A DNA stretch of 64,000 nt from Klebsiella sp. BIGb0138 (GTDB lineage: Bacteria > Pseudomonadota > Gammaproteobacteria > Enterobacterales > Enterobacteriaceae). The stretch is from positions 1-64,000 of the forward strand of contig NZ_SMCV01000003.1 in NCBI RefSeq assembly GCF_004342285.1, read 5' to 3'. The position numbers and the translations under genes were made by a program. Numbering within the stretch: position 1 is the first letter of the stretch; every line of letters starts with the position of its first letter. Of this stretch, positions 20,199 to 29,448 are shown piece by piece. The notes beneath the pieces were generated by a model. That model searched no databases. It saw only the letters and a list, made by a program, of their open reading frames with translations, and was not told the DNA's origin.

Positions 20199-22166
20199 TC
20201 AGGATTTAGTCATGTGCTGGTGCAGCGCAGAGCTTATTTTATTAACGTCGTAGATGCAGCCGCACCAGGTGCCACCGCTCACCGCCTGGAGCATCGCCCA
20301 GAGTTGGGTATCATCTGGTAAATCAGGATCGGGCAATAAATCAGGGTGGCTGCTTCTGCTGTTTAATATAACGGTAGCCTCCTCTCGTGAGGGGATGTCC
20401 TGAACATTAGCGAGACCCAGGAAATTGACTTCTCCCTGGAGTTGTTTGCAGTCAATTTTAATTTCAATAAGATCCCCGGTGCGTAATTTCCCGATAGCGC
20501 CGCCTGCCAGAGCCTCCGGGCCAACGTGGCCAATACAGGCGCCGGTGGAAACACCGGAGAATCGAGCGTCGGTAATAAGCGAAACATGCTTCCCATAGGA
20601 TAAATGCTTCAGCGCGCTGGTGACCTGATAAGTTTCCTCCATCCCGGTGCCGGATGGCCCTACGCCGATAATAACCAGAATATCGCCCGCTTTAATTTTT
20701 TCATGTTTGATATCATAAATAGCGGTTTTCTCCGAGAGGTACACCTTCGCCACGCCCTTATGATAATAAATACCTTCTTCATTAATGACCGAGGGGTCGA
20801 TAGCCGTGGATTTTATGACCGAGCCCTCCGGAGCGATATTTCCGACCGGGAAGGTAATCGTGGAGGTTAACCCGCGTTTTTGCGCCTGCTGCGGAGACAT
20901 GATGACCTCCTGGGGATCAACCTGCTCCTGACTGAGCAGCAGATGTTTAAATATCTGCCGACGCTCGGAGCGCTCCCACCAGTCGAGATTTTCCCCTAGC
21001 GTATTGCCCGTTACGGTAATGACATCCTCATGCAGGAGACCCAACTGGCGCAGATGCAGCATCACTTCAGGTACGCCGCCAGCCATAAAGGCCCGTACGG
21101 TTGGGTGGTAAACCGGGCCATTGGGCAGTACGCTGACCAGGCGCGGTACCTGTTTATTAATACGTATCCAGTCCTCCACCGTCGGAATATGGCAGTCCGC
21201 CTGATGGGCAATCGCCGGGATGTGCAGCAGGAGATTGGTGGAGCCGCCAAATGCCGCATGGACCATCATGGCGTTTTCAATAGAGCGATCGGTGAGGATA
21301 TCCTTAGTCGTGATGCCTTTCTGGCTTAGCTGCAGCGCGGCCCGCGCTGATGCCCTGGCGATCTCCGTCCAGACCGGTTCGCCCGAAGGCGCCAGCGCAG
21401 AATGCGGAATCGCGAGGCCGAGGCCTTCAGCGACGACCTGCGAGGTGCCTGCGGTTCCGAGGAACTGGCAGCCACCGCCCGATGAAGCGCAGGCCTGACA
21501 GCCCGCCCGACGAGCGTCCTGCAGCGATAATTCGCCGTTGGCAAAACGCGCGCCAATAGTCTGCACCTTGCCGTTATCTTCTCCATGTAAAGCCGGCAGC
21601 GTGGCCCCGCCGGGGATCAATACCGTTGCTTTATCATGCTGTGAGGCCAGCGCCATCATAGTGGCTGGCAGCCCTTTATCACAGGTTGCCACGCCAATCA
21701 CCGCTTTAACTCCCGGTAGGGAACGGATCAGGCGGCGCATCACCATAGAGGCATCATTACGATAAGGTAATGAATCGAACATACCGGTAGTACCCTGCGT
21801 GCGTCCGTCGCAGAGATCGGAGACATACACCGCGTAAGGCAGCACGTGATGGTTTTTTATGACCTCCGCCGCTGCTCTCATCTGGATATCCAGCTCGTAA
21901 TGTCCCTGATGAAGCGCCAGCGCGACGGGTTTGCCGTCCGGCCCGCGCAGCCCGCCTAGCGTGCTAAGCAACAGGATTCCATCCTGATTCAGCTCATCCG
22001 GCGACCAGCCCATCCCGGCATTCATAGTCATGCCAAAAATATCGCCGCTAGGGCGGTTGATTAGCATATCCGGGGTCAGCGGCAGCTCGCCCTGCGGACC
22101 CGGTGCGTGGGTTCTGACGCGGTAGATATCCGGGTTATTGCTAGCAAAAATATCGTCAATGGACAT
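20199..22166 (-). CDS. yjhG: D-xylonate dehydratase (IlvD/Edd family)
   Basis: A 655-residue iron-sulfur dehydratase that converts D-xylonate to 2-dehydro-3-deoxy-D-pentonate. Cluster and active-site motifs are visible: SDLCDGRTQGTTGM, GVATCDKGLPATMMA and CQACASSGGGCQFLGTAGTSQ, with the C-terminal DARFSGVSTGACIGHVGPEA. The frame continues upstream to 22292, but the ATG at 22166 follows a perfect GAGGAGG and gives the E. coli YjhG length; the extension overlaps yjhH. Assignment rests on strong similarity to YjhG/YagF and on operon order. Confidence 0.92.
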   Translation of the reverse strand: MSIDDIFASNNPDIYRVRTHAPGPQGELPLTPDMLINRPSGDIFGMTMNAGMGWSPDELNQDGILLLSTLGGLRGPDGKPVALALHQGHYELDIQMRAAAEVIKNHHVLPYAVYVSDLCDGRTQGTTGMFDSLPYRNDASMVMRRLIRSLPGVKAVIGVATCDKGLPATMMALASQHDKATVLIPGGATLPALHGEDNGKVQTIGARFANGELSLQDARRAGCQACASSGGGCQFLGTAGTSQVVAEGLGLAIPHSALAPSGEPVWTEIARASARAALQLSQKGITTKDILTDRSIENAMMVHAAFGGSTNLLLHIPAIAHQADCHIPTVEDWIRINKQVPRLVSVLPNGPVYHPTVRAFMAGGVPEVMLHLRQLGLLHEDVITVTGNTLGENLDWWERSERRQIFKHLLLSQEQVDPQEVIMSPQQAQKRGLTSTITFPVGNIAPEGSVIKSTAIDPSVINEEGIYYHKGVAKVYLSEKTAIYDIKHEKIKAGDILVIIGVGPSGTGMEETYQVTSALKHLSYGKHVSLITDARFSGVSTGACIGHVGPEALAGGAIGKLRTGDLIEIKIDCKQLQGEVNFLGLANVQDIPSREEATVILNSRSSHPDLLPDPDLPDDTQLWAMLQAVSGGTWCGCIYDVNKISSALHQHMTKS

Positions 22167-22177
22167 CGAATGCCTCC

Positions 22178-23083
22178 TCATGATTTTAAAATGCCCTGCG
22201 AGGCCAGCAGCTCGCGAACTCGCGCCTTTGCCTCTTCCGATGCATCCAGAATCGGCGGCAGGCAGTAGGTATTTACCGGCAGCCCCACACACTGCATGGC
22301 ATATTTGATAAGAGAGACAAATGGTGTTTCCAGGGAGTAAATAGCGGGTAGCTGCAGCAATTTTTTATTGAGCGCCGCCGCTGTTGCGAGATCGCCATCT
22401 TGCCAGGCGCTAAAAATGCCTACGGACAGTTCCGGCGCGAAGTTTGCACTGGCGGTAATAGCACCATCCCCGCCCAGCAGCAGGTTATTCAGTAAATGGT
22501 CGTCGAAACCGCAGAACACGGAGAACTCGGGGCGCACGGCTTTGACGGTGTTAATCATCGCCCGCAGGTGGCCGACGCTATCGATAGTGTCTTTAATACC
22601 GACGATGTTTTCATTTTGCAGTACCAGCCGTTTGACGATAGCAGGGGTGAGATCCTGGCCGGTGAGGTCCGGGAAGTTATAAACGATCGCCGGTAGGCGG
22701 ACGCTGCTGGCGATGCGATGGTAATAGTCATCCAAATTGCTGGCGGCAACTTTCCAGTAATAGGGGTTAATAATAACGATGCCGTCCGCGCCGCAGGTTT
22801 CGGCGTGTTTTGCCAGTTTCACCGCTTCGTCAGTGGAGGGGGAGCCAACGCCAATTAATACCGGAACGCGTCCGCCAACCGCCGCAATTGCCGCCTCGGT
22901 AAAGTCCATCCTTTGTCCGGCGTTCATCTGACTAAATTCACCGCCGGTTCCCAGATAAAACAAGCCGTCGACGCCTTTCTTAATAAGAAAATCGGCGACC
23001 TTTGTTAAGGCTATTTTATCAATGTTGCCGTCGTTATCGAGTGTCGTGGAGACCGGTGGAATAATTCCCCTGAATTTTTTCAT
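22178..23083 (-). CDS. yjhH: 2-dehydro-3-deoxy-D-pentonate aldolase (DapA family)
   Basis: A 301-residue class I aldolase that splits 2-dehydro-3-deoxy-pentonate into pyruvate and glycolaldehyde. The DapA/NanA fold is shown by FYLGTGGEFSQM (pyruvate-binding), VYNFPDLTGQD (catalytic Tyr) and IVGIKDTIDS (Schiff-base Lys). Length equals E. coli YjhH and the sequence is very close to it. It starts 4 bp after yjhI and ends 11 bp before yjhG. Confidence 0.92.
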   Translation of the reverse strand: MKKFRGIIPPVSTTLDNDGNIDKIALTKVADFLIKKGVDGLFYLGTGGEFSQMNAGQRMDFTEAAIAAVGGRVPVLIGVGSPSTDEAVKLAKHAETCGADGIVIINPYYWKVAASNLDDYYHRIASSVRLPAIVYNFPDLTGQDLTPAIVKRLVLQNENIVGIKDTIDSVGHLRAMINTVKAVRPEFSVFCGFDDHLLNNLLLGGDGAITASANFAPELSVGIFSAWQDGDLATAAALNKKLLQLPAIYSLETPFVSLIKYAMQCVGLPVNTYCLPPILDASEEAKARVRELLASQGILKS

Positions 23084-23087
23084 TAGA

Positions 23088-23876
23088 TCAATTTCCTTTT
23101 CTTAAATATTCATTTTCGGTTCTATAACCCAGACCATGCGAGATCTGATCGGCGCATTGCCTGAGCAGTTCGAGATAACTATCGATCCTCTTTCCCGCAT
23201 AAACTATCGGGTCTCCCGATAATGAAATTGCATAATTTACGCGATGATACATATCGAAAATAGGCATGCTCAGGCATACCGCTCCATAGGTCGATTCTTC
23301 ATTATCTATCGCCCATCCCCTGAGGCGCGTTTTCTGTAGCTCTTCACGAAATAACTTTTTATCGGTGAAGGTGTTTTGCGTGTGCTTTTTCAGAATTAAG
23401 ACATCGAGAAAATAATCTATCTCTTCTCGCGGCTTCCAGGCCAGCAGCGCCTTACCGAGTGCGGTGATATGCAATTCTAATTTTTTACCGATCCAGCTTT
23501 TTTTAGTTGGCACGGAATCCGGGCTCTCGACTTTATCCAGATAAATGGCGGAATAACTCTCCATAACCCCTAAATGGCAGACCAGTCCGCTTTTCAACGA
23601 AAGCTCCTGCATCGGGCGCTTCGTCACCTCAAATATGTTTTTCCGGTGCAGCGACTGACACCCGAGCTCGTAATTTTTTATGCCAAGCGAGTATTGATTA
23701 CGCTCACTTTTTATTAAAAAACCGCAGTCGACCATGGCATTTAATAAATTCAGCAGGCTACTTTTCGGGTACTGAAATTCTTTTAGCAGCTCCATAAAGC
23801 TGGCTGCTCCGACATATGCAATGTAGGTCAGGATTTTTTCTGCCCGGATTAATGAATTACATCCTTTACCGCCCAT
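23088..23876 (-). CDS. yjhI: IclR-family regulator of the xylonate genes
   Basis: A 262-residue IclR-type regulator. The N-terminal winged helix-turn-helix is at about residues 9-70 ([26 protein letters not shown]), followed by the effector domain ([31 protein letters not shown]). AGGAG precedes the ATG. It is the promoter-proximal gene of the yjhIHGF operon, so autoregulation plus control of xylonate use is expected, as for E. coli YjhI/XynR. Confidence 0.88.
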   Translation of the reverse strand: MGGKGCNSLIRAEKILTYIAYVGAASFMELLKEFQYPKSSLLNLLNAMVDCGFLIKSERNQYSLGIKNYELGCQSLHRKNIFEVTKRPMQELSLKSGLVCHLGVMESYSAIYLDKVESPDSVPTKKSWIGKKLELHITALGKALLAWKPREEIDYFLDVLILKKHTQNTFTDKKLFREELQKTRLRGWAIDNEESTYGAVCLSMPIFDMYHRVNYAISLSGDPIVYAGKRIDSYLELLRQCADQISHGLGYRTENEYLRKGN

Positions 23877-23938
23877 AACGGCTCCTGTTTCTCGTTGATA
23901 TAAAGCCTATCCACTCTGGAAAGCGGAAAATACGCCTT

Positions 23939-23954
23939 GTTCAGCAGGCTGAAC
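23939..23954. promoter_or_regulatory. Candidate IclR-type operator upstream of yjhI
   Basis: GTTCAGC and GCTGAAC form a perfect 7-bp inverted repeat around two bases, 63 bp before the yjhI start. IclR-family proteins bind short palindromes upstream of their operons. Assignment is by position only. Confidence 0.4.
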
Positions 23955-24048
23955 CGAGTTACTGGGAGGAAACGTGATCCACGTAGGTATTTTAATTATT
24001 GAGCGGGAATTTGCGGTGCGTGGCGCTGGCCGATTGACAGCCTATCGC

Positions 24049-24073
24049 GCTAATTCGGAAAATGATTTGTGCG
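24049..24073 (+). repeat. Imperfect 25-bp direct repeat, copy 2
   Basis: The second copy of the repeat at 18604-18628, with 21 of 25 identical bases in the same orientation. It lies between the yjhI promoter and the end of fadE. Confidence 0.5.
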
Positions 24074-24095
24074 AAGTCGGGGGGTAAAGCGGGGC

Positions 24096-24122
24096 AAAAA
24101 AAGGCGGGGGAAAACCCCCGCC
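24096..24122 (-). terminator. Terminator of fadE
   Basis: Read on the minus strand, the stem GGCGGGGG/CCCCCGCC (24103-24110 with 24115-24122) and a 4-nt loop are followed by a run of seven T (the A-run at 24096-24102). It begins 28 bp after the fadE stop. Confidence 0.9.
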
Positions 24123-24149
24123 CCGATCGTGATGTGATTAATTTATGAT

Positions 24150-26594
24150 TCAGGCCGCTTCAATCTTGCGGACTTTCTCCGGCAACTTTACCGGTTTGGT
24201 CGCCAGCTCATCCGGCGCGAAATCATCCACGTTAATACTGCGCAGGCGACTGGTTTCCGCGCGGGTGAGGATCGTGGCCTCATCCTGATTGATTAAACCT
24301 TTGGTCAGGGCGTTACGCGCCAGTTCATCCAGGCGGGTAAACGGCAGGTTTTTACCCAGCTCTTTGCAGATACGCTGGTGGATCGGGTCGGCCGCCATGA
24401 CATCAAGCAGCGCCTCTTCCAGCAGACCGACCGGGTTATGTTCGCTCGGGGTCAGATACTGGCCGCGGCCGATGCGGGAACGCGTGGCGCTCGGCACCTG
24501 CAGGATTTTCGCCACCTTATGGTCCAGCTTATCGGACGGCGCGTTGTAGTGACGGCCGGTCGGGAAGATGGCGAGGCGCATTACGCCAGCGACGAAACGG
24601 TTCGGGAAGTTTTTCAGCAGATCGTCGATCGCCTGCTCCGCCTGATACAACGCATCCTGAACCCCCCAATGAACCAGTGGAAGGTCGGCTTCATTGCGCC
24701 CTTCATCGTCATAGCGCTTCAGTACCGCCGAGGCGAGATAGAGCTGGCTCAGGACATCGCCGAGGCGGGCGGAAATCCGCTCGCGACGCTTCAGGCTGCC
24801 GCCCAGCACCGCCATGGCGACGTCGGACAGCAGCGCCAGGTTCGCGCTCAGACGATTCATGTGCTGATAGTAGCGGCGAGTGCTGTCGCGGGTCGGCGTG
24901 CTGCTGGTCAGGCCGTGGGTCAGGCCCAGCCAGAAGCTGCGCACTTTATTGCTACCGACGTGGCCGATATGCTTAAACAGCAGCTTGTCGAACGCGTCCA
25001 CATCGTTGTTCTGCGCGGCGGCCATCTCATCAAGTACGTACGGATGGCAACGAATCGCCCCCTGACCGAAGATCATCATACTGCGGGTCAGGATGTTGGC
25101 TCCTTCCACGGTGATGGCGATCGGCGCACCCTGATAGGCGCGGGCGAGGAAGTTACCTTCACCGAGCATAATGCCTTTACCGCCGGTGATATCCATGGCG
25201 TCAATAATTGAACGCTGGCCGCGGTGGGTACAGTGGTATTTCACGATAGCCGACAGCACCGCCGGTTTTTCTCCCAGCATGATCCCGTAAGTAATCAGCG
25301 AAGCGGCGGCATCCATGACATACGCGTTACCGGCGATGCGTGCCAGGGGCTCTTCGATACCTTCCATTTTACCGATAGAAATTTTGAACTGCCGGCGAAT
25401 GTGGGCATAAGCGCCGGTCGCCATCGCCACGGATTTCAGCCCGCCGGTGGCGTTAGACGGCAGGGTGATACCGCGGCCCACGGAGAGGCATTCTACCAGC
25501 ATCCGCCAACCCTGACCGGCCATCGTCGGGCCGCCGATGATGTAATCGATCGGTACGAAAATGTCTTTACCCTGCGTTGGTCCGTTCTGGAACGGGACGT
25601 TCAGCGGGAAGTGGCGACGGCCAATCTCCACGCCGGGCGTGGTGGTTGGGATCAGCGCGCAGGTAATCCCCAGCTCTTCTTCCCCGCCCAGCAGACGATC
25701 CGGGTCAGAGAGTTTAAAGGCCAGTCCCAGCACGGTCGCGACAGGAGCCAGGGTAATGTAGCGTTTGTTCCAGGTCAGGCGCATGCCCAGTACCTGCTCG
25801 CCTTGCCATTCGCCCATGCAGACGACGCCGGTATCCGGAATCGCGCCGGCATCTGAACCCGCTTCCGGGCTGGTCAGGGCAAAGCATGGAATTTCCTGGC
25901 CACGGGCCAGACGCGGCAGATAGTGATTTTTCTGTTCTTCAGTACCGTAATGTTGCAGCAGTTCGCCCGGGCCTAAAGAGTTCGGTACGCCGACGGTGAT
26001 CGCCAGAATGCCGGAAACGCCGGAGAGCTTTTGCAGCACGCGGGACTGAGCGTAAGCGGAGAACTCGAGGCCGCCGTACTCTTTCTTAATGATCATTGCA
26101 AAGAAGCGATGCTCTTTCAGATACGCCCACAGTTCCGGCGGCAGATCGGCCATCTCATGGGTAATTTCAAAGTCGTTAGCCATGCGGCAGGCTTCTTCTA
26201 CCGGGCCGTCGATGAACGCCTGTTCTTCGGCGGTCAGGCGCGGCTGTGGATAGTTATGCAGCTTTTGCCAGTCCGGGTTACCGCGGAACAGATCGCCTTC
26301 CCACCAGGTGGTGCCCGCGTCAATCGCTTCTTTTTCGGTGCGCGACATCGGTGGCATCACTTTGCGAAACGCGCGAAATGCCGGTGCCGACATCATCGAC
26401 TTACGCATCGGCGCGAAGTTAAACGGCAGCAGGATAATCGCCAGCGGTACCAGCAGCCAGATATTCCACAGCCCGGCCACGCTAAGCGCGGCGGTCCAGG
26501 CGAGTAAAATCGCACTGCTGAGCAGGAGATTGATTCGGTGATAGAAGAGTGCACCGAGCAGAACAACGGTTGCAACAATACTCAAAATCATCAT
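24150..26594 (-). CDS. fadE: Acyl-CoA dehydrogenase FadE
   Basis: An 814-residue FAD enzyme that carries out the first, trans-2-enoyl-forming step of fatty acid beta-oxidation. Two hydrophobic N-terminal segments (about residues 1-60) anchor it to the membrane. The dehydrogenase core has [20 protein letters not shown] and [19 protein letters not shown], and the enterobacterial C-terminal extension is present. Length equals the E. coli protein. GGGAGC precedes the ATG, and a FadR operator lies just upstream. Confidence 0.96.
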   Translation of the reverse strand: MMILSIVATVVLLGALFYHRINLLLSSAILLAWTAALSVAGLWNIWLLVPLAIILLPFNFAPMRKSMMSAPAFRAFRKVMPPMSRTEKEAIDAGTTWWEGDLFRGNPDWQKLHNYPQPRLTAEEQAFIDGPVEEACRMANDFEITHEMADLPPELWAYLKEHRFFAMIIKKEYGGLEFSAYAQSRVLQKLSGVSGILAITVGVPNSLGPGELLQHYGTEEQKNHYLPRLARGQEIPCFALTSPEAGSDAGAIPDTGVVCMGEWQGEQVLGMRLTWNKRYITLAPVATVLGLAFKLSDPDRLLGGEEELGITCALIPTTTPGVEIGRRHFPLNVPFQNGPTQGKDIFVPIDYIIGGPTMAGQGWRMLVECLSVGRGITLPSNATGGLKSVAMATGAYAHIRRQFKISIGKMEGIEEPLARIAGNAYVMDAAASLITYGIMLGEKPAVLSAIVKYHCTHRGQRSIIDAMDITGGKGIMLGEGNFLARAYQGAPIAITVEGANILTRSMMIFGQGAIRCHPYVLDEMAAAQNNDVDAFDKLLFKHIGHVGSNKVRSFWLGLTHGLTSSTPTRDSTRRYYQHMNRLSANLALLSDVAMAVLGGSLKRRERISARLGDVLSQLYLASAVLKRYDDEGRNEADLPLVHWGVQDALYQAEQAIDDLLKNFPNRFVAGVMRLAIFPTGRHYNAPSDKLDHKVAKILQVPSATRSRIGRGQYLTPSEHNPVGLLEEALLDVMAADPIHQRICKELGKNLPFTRLDELARNALTKGLINQDEATILTRAETSRLRSINVDDFAPDELATKPVKLPEKVRKIEAA

Positions 26595-26616
26595 AGAGAA
26601 ATGCTCCCTGTCTTGT

Positions 26617-26633
26617 AGGAGGTCTGACCACTT
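26617..26633. promoter_or_regulatory. FadR operator upstream of fadE
   Basis: AGGAGGTCTGACCACTT matches the FadR consensus (A-A/G-CTGGTCNGACCAGTT) at 14 of 17 positions, with the central GGTCTGACCA intact. It lies 22-38 bp before the fadE start on the minus strand, where FadR represses fadE in E. coli in the absence of long-chain acyl-CoA. Confidence 0.85.
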
Positions 26634-26832
26634 GTGATGATATGGTTGTAGTGGATGTAATTTGTTTTAGCAATGTGTTTACAAAATAATTACAACCTTG
26701 CTCACATTGTTGTACGTAAAAGCGGCACGTAAAATCAAAACCCCGGCGGATAAGCGCGCCTGCTGCTTCTCGCCCCGGCGGCTATCCGGTACACTGCCAG
26801 GGTTATTCCACCAATACTGAAGGATTATCCTC

Positions 26833-27414
26833 ATGTACCAGGATCTTATTCGTAACGAACTGAACGAAGCGGCGGAAACGCTGGCTAACTTTCTGCAGGA
26901 CGAAGCCAATATTCACGCCATCCAGCGTGCCGCGGTGCTGCTGGCAGATAGCTTTAAGGCCGGTGGCAAAGTCCTCTCCTGCGGCAACGGCGGTTCCCAC
27001 TGCGATGCGATGCACTTTGCGGAAGAACTGACCGGGCGCTATCGTGAGAATCGTCCCGGCTATCCGGCGATTGCGATTTCAGATGTCAGCCACCTGTCCT
27101 GCGTCAGTAACGATTTTGGTTACGAGTACGTCTTTTCCCGCTACGTCGAGTCCGTCGGTCGCGCCGGCGATGTGCTGCTGGGGATCTCCACTTCCGGCAA
27201 CTCCGGTAACGTGATTAAAGCGATTGACGCTGCCCGTGCGCAGGGGATGAAAGTGATTACCCTGACCGGTAAAGATGGCGGTAAAATGGCGGGATCCGCC
27301 GATGTTGAAATCCGCGTGCCGCATTTTGGTTATGCCGACCGCATTCAGGAAATTCACATTAAAGTGATTCATATTCTGATTATGCTGATCGAAAAAGAGA
27401 TGGTGAAGGCTTAA
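26833..27414 (+). CDS. gmhA: Sedoheptulose 7-phosphate isomerase
   Basis: A 193-residue SIS-domain isomerase (also called lpcA) that makes D-glycero-D-manno-heptose 7-phosphate, the first step of LPS inner-core heptose synthesis. Motifs are [19 protein letters not shown] and [15 protein letters not shown], which bind the sugar phosphate, and [13 protein letters not shown] at the C-terminus. AAGGA precedes the ATG. It is divergent from fadE and encoded alone. Confidence 0.96.
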   Translation: MYQDLIRNELNEAAETLANFLQDEANIHAIQRAAVLLADSFKAGGKVLSCGNGGSHCDAMHFAEELTGRYRENRPGYPAIAISDVSHLSCVSNDFGYEYVFSRYVESVGRAGDVLLGISTSGNSGNVIKAIDAARAQGMKVITLTGKDGGKMAGSADVEIRVPHFGYADRIQEIHIKVIHILIMLIEKEMVKA

Positions 27415-27443
27415 AAGGCGACTCTGTTTGCCATTTTGCACCG

Positions 27444-27495
27444 GGCCAGCGCGCAAACCCTCGCGTACATTCGCTACGGTTGTTGCGCGCTGGCC
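27444..27495. repeat. Long palindrome between gmhA and yafJ
   Basis: The perfect 13-bp arms GGCCAGCGCGCAA (27444-27456) and TTGCGCGCTGGCC (27483-27495) enclose 26 bp whose ends can pair further (AACC/GGTT). It has no T tract. It may be a dispersed extragenic palindrome or an mRNA-stabilising hairpin after gmhA. Confidence 0.6.
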
Positions 27496-27558
27496 GTGTT
27501 CAGAGCGGCGGCGGTAATAACGCCTTTTGTGTTTAAGCTGAGTGGTGTGAGGTGATGT

Positions 27559-28326
27559 ATGTGCGAATTGCTCGGGATGAGCGCGAATGTGCCAACAGAT
27601 ATTTGCTTTAGCTTTACCGGGCTGGTCCAGCGCGGTGGAGGAACCGGTCCCCATAAAGACGGTTGGGGCATTACCTTTTATGAAGGTAAAGGCTGTCGCA
27701 CATTCAAAGATCCCCAGCCCAGTTTTCAGTCGCCAATAGCGAAGCTGGTACAGGACTACCCGATCAAATCGTGCTCGGTCATCGCCCATATTCGCCAGGC
27801 TAACCGCGGTATCGTCGCCCTGGAAAATACCCATCCGTTTACCCGCGAACTGTGGGGGCGCAACTGGACCTACGCGCATAACGGTCAGCTGGAAGGCTAT
27901 GAGTCTCTGGAGACGGGGAATCTTCAGCCGATCGGCGAGACCGACAGCGAAAAAGTCTTCTGCTGGATCCTGCACTGCCTGACCGAGCGCTATGCGGGCA
28001 CGCCGGACGATATGGTGGACGTGTTCAGGTTTATCGCGACGCTGGCGGGTGAGCTGCGGGAAAAAGGCGTGTTCAATATGCTGCTGTCGGACGGGCGCTA
28101 TGTGATGGCGTTTTGCTCGACGAACCTGCACTGGATTACGCGCCGGGCGCCGTTTGGCGTGGCAACGCTGCTGGATCAGGATGTGGAAATCGACTTTCAA
28201 CGAGAGACCACACCTGATGATGTGGTCACCGTTATCGCCACTCAGCCGCTGACCGGCAATGAGACCTGGAATAAGATTATGCCAGGTGAGTGGGCGCTAT
28301 TTTGCCTGGGGGACCGTGTAGTTTGA
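27559..28326 (+). CDS. yafJ: YafJ, class II glutamine amidotransferase
   Basis: A 255-residue Ntn-type glutamine amidotransferase domain protein. The nucleophile is Cys2 after removal of Met1 (MCELLGMSAN), with the class II motifs HIRQANRG, TYAHNGQL and ETDSEKVFCW. It has no fused synthase domain, so the acceptor reaction is unknown, as in E. coli. The 3' end overlaps the convergent dpaA by 30 bp. Confidence 0.92.
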   Translation: MCELLGMSANVPTDICFSFTGLVQRGGGTGPHKDGWGITFYEGKGCRTFKDPQPSFQSPIAKLVQDYPIKSCSVIAHIRQANRGIVALENTHPFTRELWGRNWTYAHNGQLEGYESLETGNLQPIGETDSEKVFCWILHCLTERYAGTPDDMVDVFRFIATLAGELREKGVFNMLLSDGRYVMAFCSTNLHWITRRAPFGVATLLDQDVEIDFQRETTPDDVVTVIATQPLTGNETWNKIMPGEWALFCLGDRVV

Positions 28327-29037
28327 CGCCAGCTGCGGATGAATAACTTCATGGCTGAGCGGTTTGCTCACCACGTAACGGCCATCCATCACCGAGACAA
28401 CAGGCGGCTTGTGGGTTTGCTGGAAATAGTCGTAGCCGGGCTTCAGCTGTTTCCAGAAATCCGCATAGTAAGAGTACTTGTGGCGTTCCATATTGGCATC
28501 GGTCATGCGGAAGGGATAGATGCTGACCTGCACGTTGGGCTGGCCGAACACTAACGCGCCGGTGACAAACTGGAAAATCTCATCGATGCCGGTATCGGTC
28601 ATCGCATAGCAGCCGATGGATACGCAGGCGCCGTGAATCATCAGGTATTTACCTTCATAACCATGCGCGCGGTCGTAAGCATTCGGGAAGCCGATATTAA
28701 TGGCTTTATAGAAACGGCTGTCAGGCTTTAGCTGATTGCGCGTCACGTTATAAAACCCTTCCGGACTTTTGAAGTCGCCCTGACGCTGTTTCGGTCCGAG
28801 GCCGCCGGAGTAGTTACAGATCCGGTAGCTGTCGAGAAGTTGCCAGGTTTCGCCCATTTTGACGTAAAGATCGAGCATGCGCTCTTCTTTGAAGATCTCA
28901 ATGTAAACCGGGGAACCCATTAATTGTTGCTTATATTCTTTGCTAACCGGCGTCGTCGGGCCGTTATTGCTGAGTAGCCCAGCAAATGAAACGCACGGCA
29001 ACAGAAGCATCGCAATAAAGAATGCGATTTTGCGCAT
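28297..29037 (-). CDS. dpaA: DpaA (YafK), L,D-transpeptidase-fold peptidoglycan-Lpp amidase
   Basis: A 246-residue periplasmic protein with the YkuD fold. The signal peptide is MRKIAFFIAMLLLPCVSFA, and the catalytic motif is HGACVSIGCYAMT (His and Cys). In E. coli, DpaA/YafK detaches Braun lipoprotein from peptidoglycan rather than forming crosslinks. The frame extends to 29070, but the ATG at 29037 is preceded by AAGGA and followed at once by the signal peptide, giving the E. coli length. Confidence 0.93.
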   Translation of the reverse strand: MRKIAFFIAMLLLPCVSFAGLLSNNGPTTPVSKEYKQQLMGSPVYIEIFKEERMLDLYVKMGETWQLLDSYRICNYSGGLGPKQRQGDFKSPEGFYNVTRNQLKPDSRFYKAINIGFPNAYDRAHGYEGKYLMIHGACVSIGCYAMTDTGIDEIFQFVTGALVFGQPNVQVSIYPFRMTDANMERHKYSYYADFWKQLKPGYDYFQQTHKPPVVSVMDGRYVVSKPLSHEVIHPQLASNYTVPQAK

Positions 29038-29448
29038 ACTGCTTGTTCCTTGATAAATCAAAAACCACATTGCCAGGACGGCAAGAGATACCCGAAATCA
29101 GACTTTTCTGGATTTAGAGCGCTCACATTAGCATCACGGCAGTTTTTCGCAAGCGCGGCCGCACCGCGTTTACAATTTAGTTTTCCTTTATAACCAATCT
29201 GGCGTCAAAGCGCAGTGAGAACTTTGCGCAACATGTCTCATTTTATAGCGAGTTAATCGTGGTTTACCTATAGCCTCCGCTTACGAAATGTTACACTTAC
29301 GCCGCTAAATGATCAGGGTAAGAAAGGATGCTTCTCTCCCGTCTGGTGAATCACCAGGACCTCGCTTTTCCTTTTTCTCTGATTTCCCATCAATGTTGCT
29401 GGCCTCGGCCTGATGCCGGGGTTTAGGTTACGGATACCTGCTAACGAT
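29038..29448 (+). other. Promoter/leader region of the nqr operon
   Basis: A gene-free stretch of about 410 bp between divergent dpaA and nqrA. It contains a 15-bp palindrome CTGGTGAATCACCAG (29343-29357) followed by a pyrimidine/T-rich run, then a GC-rich hairpin (about 29402-29420, CCTCGGC...GCCGGGG) followed by TTT, 28 bp before nqrA. Both could act as leader RNA structures. No clear promoter could be assigned. Confidence 0.5.

Noticed and set aside
24378-25211. 277-codon plus-strand frame inside fadE
   Set aside because: Antisense to the conserved acyl-CoA dehydrogenase and without any recognisable domain.
27079-28200. 373-codon minus-strand frame across gmhA and yafJ
   Set aside because: It spans two conserved genes and their intergenic palindrome with low-complexity composition; a shadow frame.
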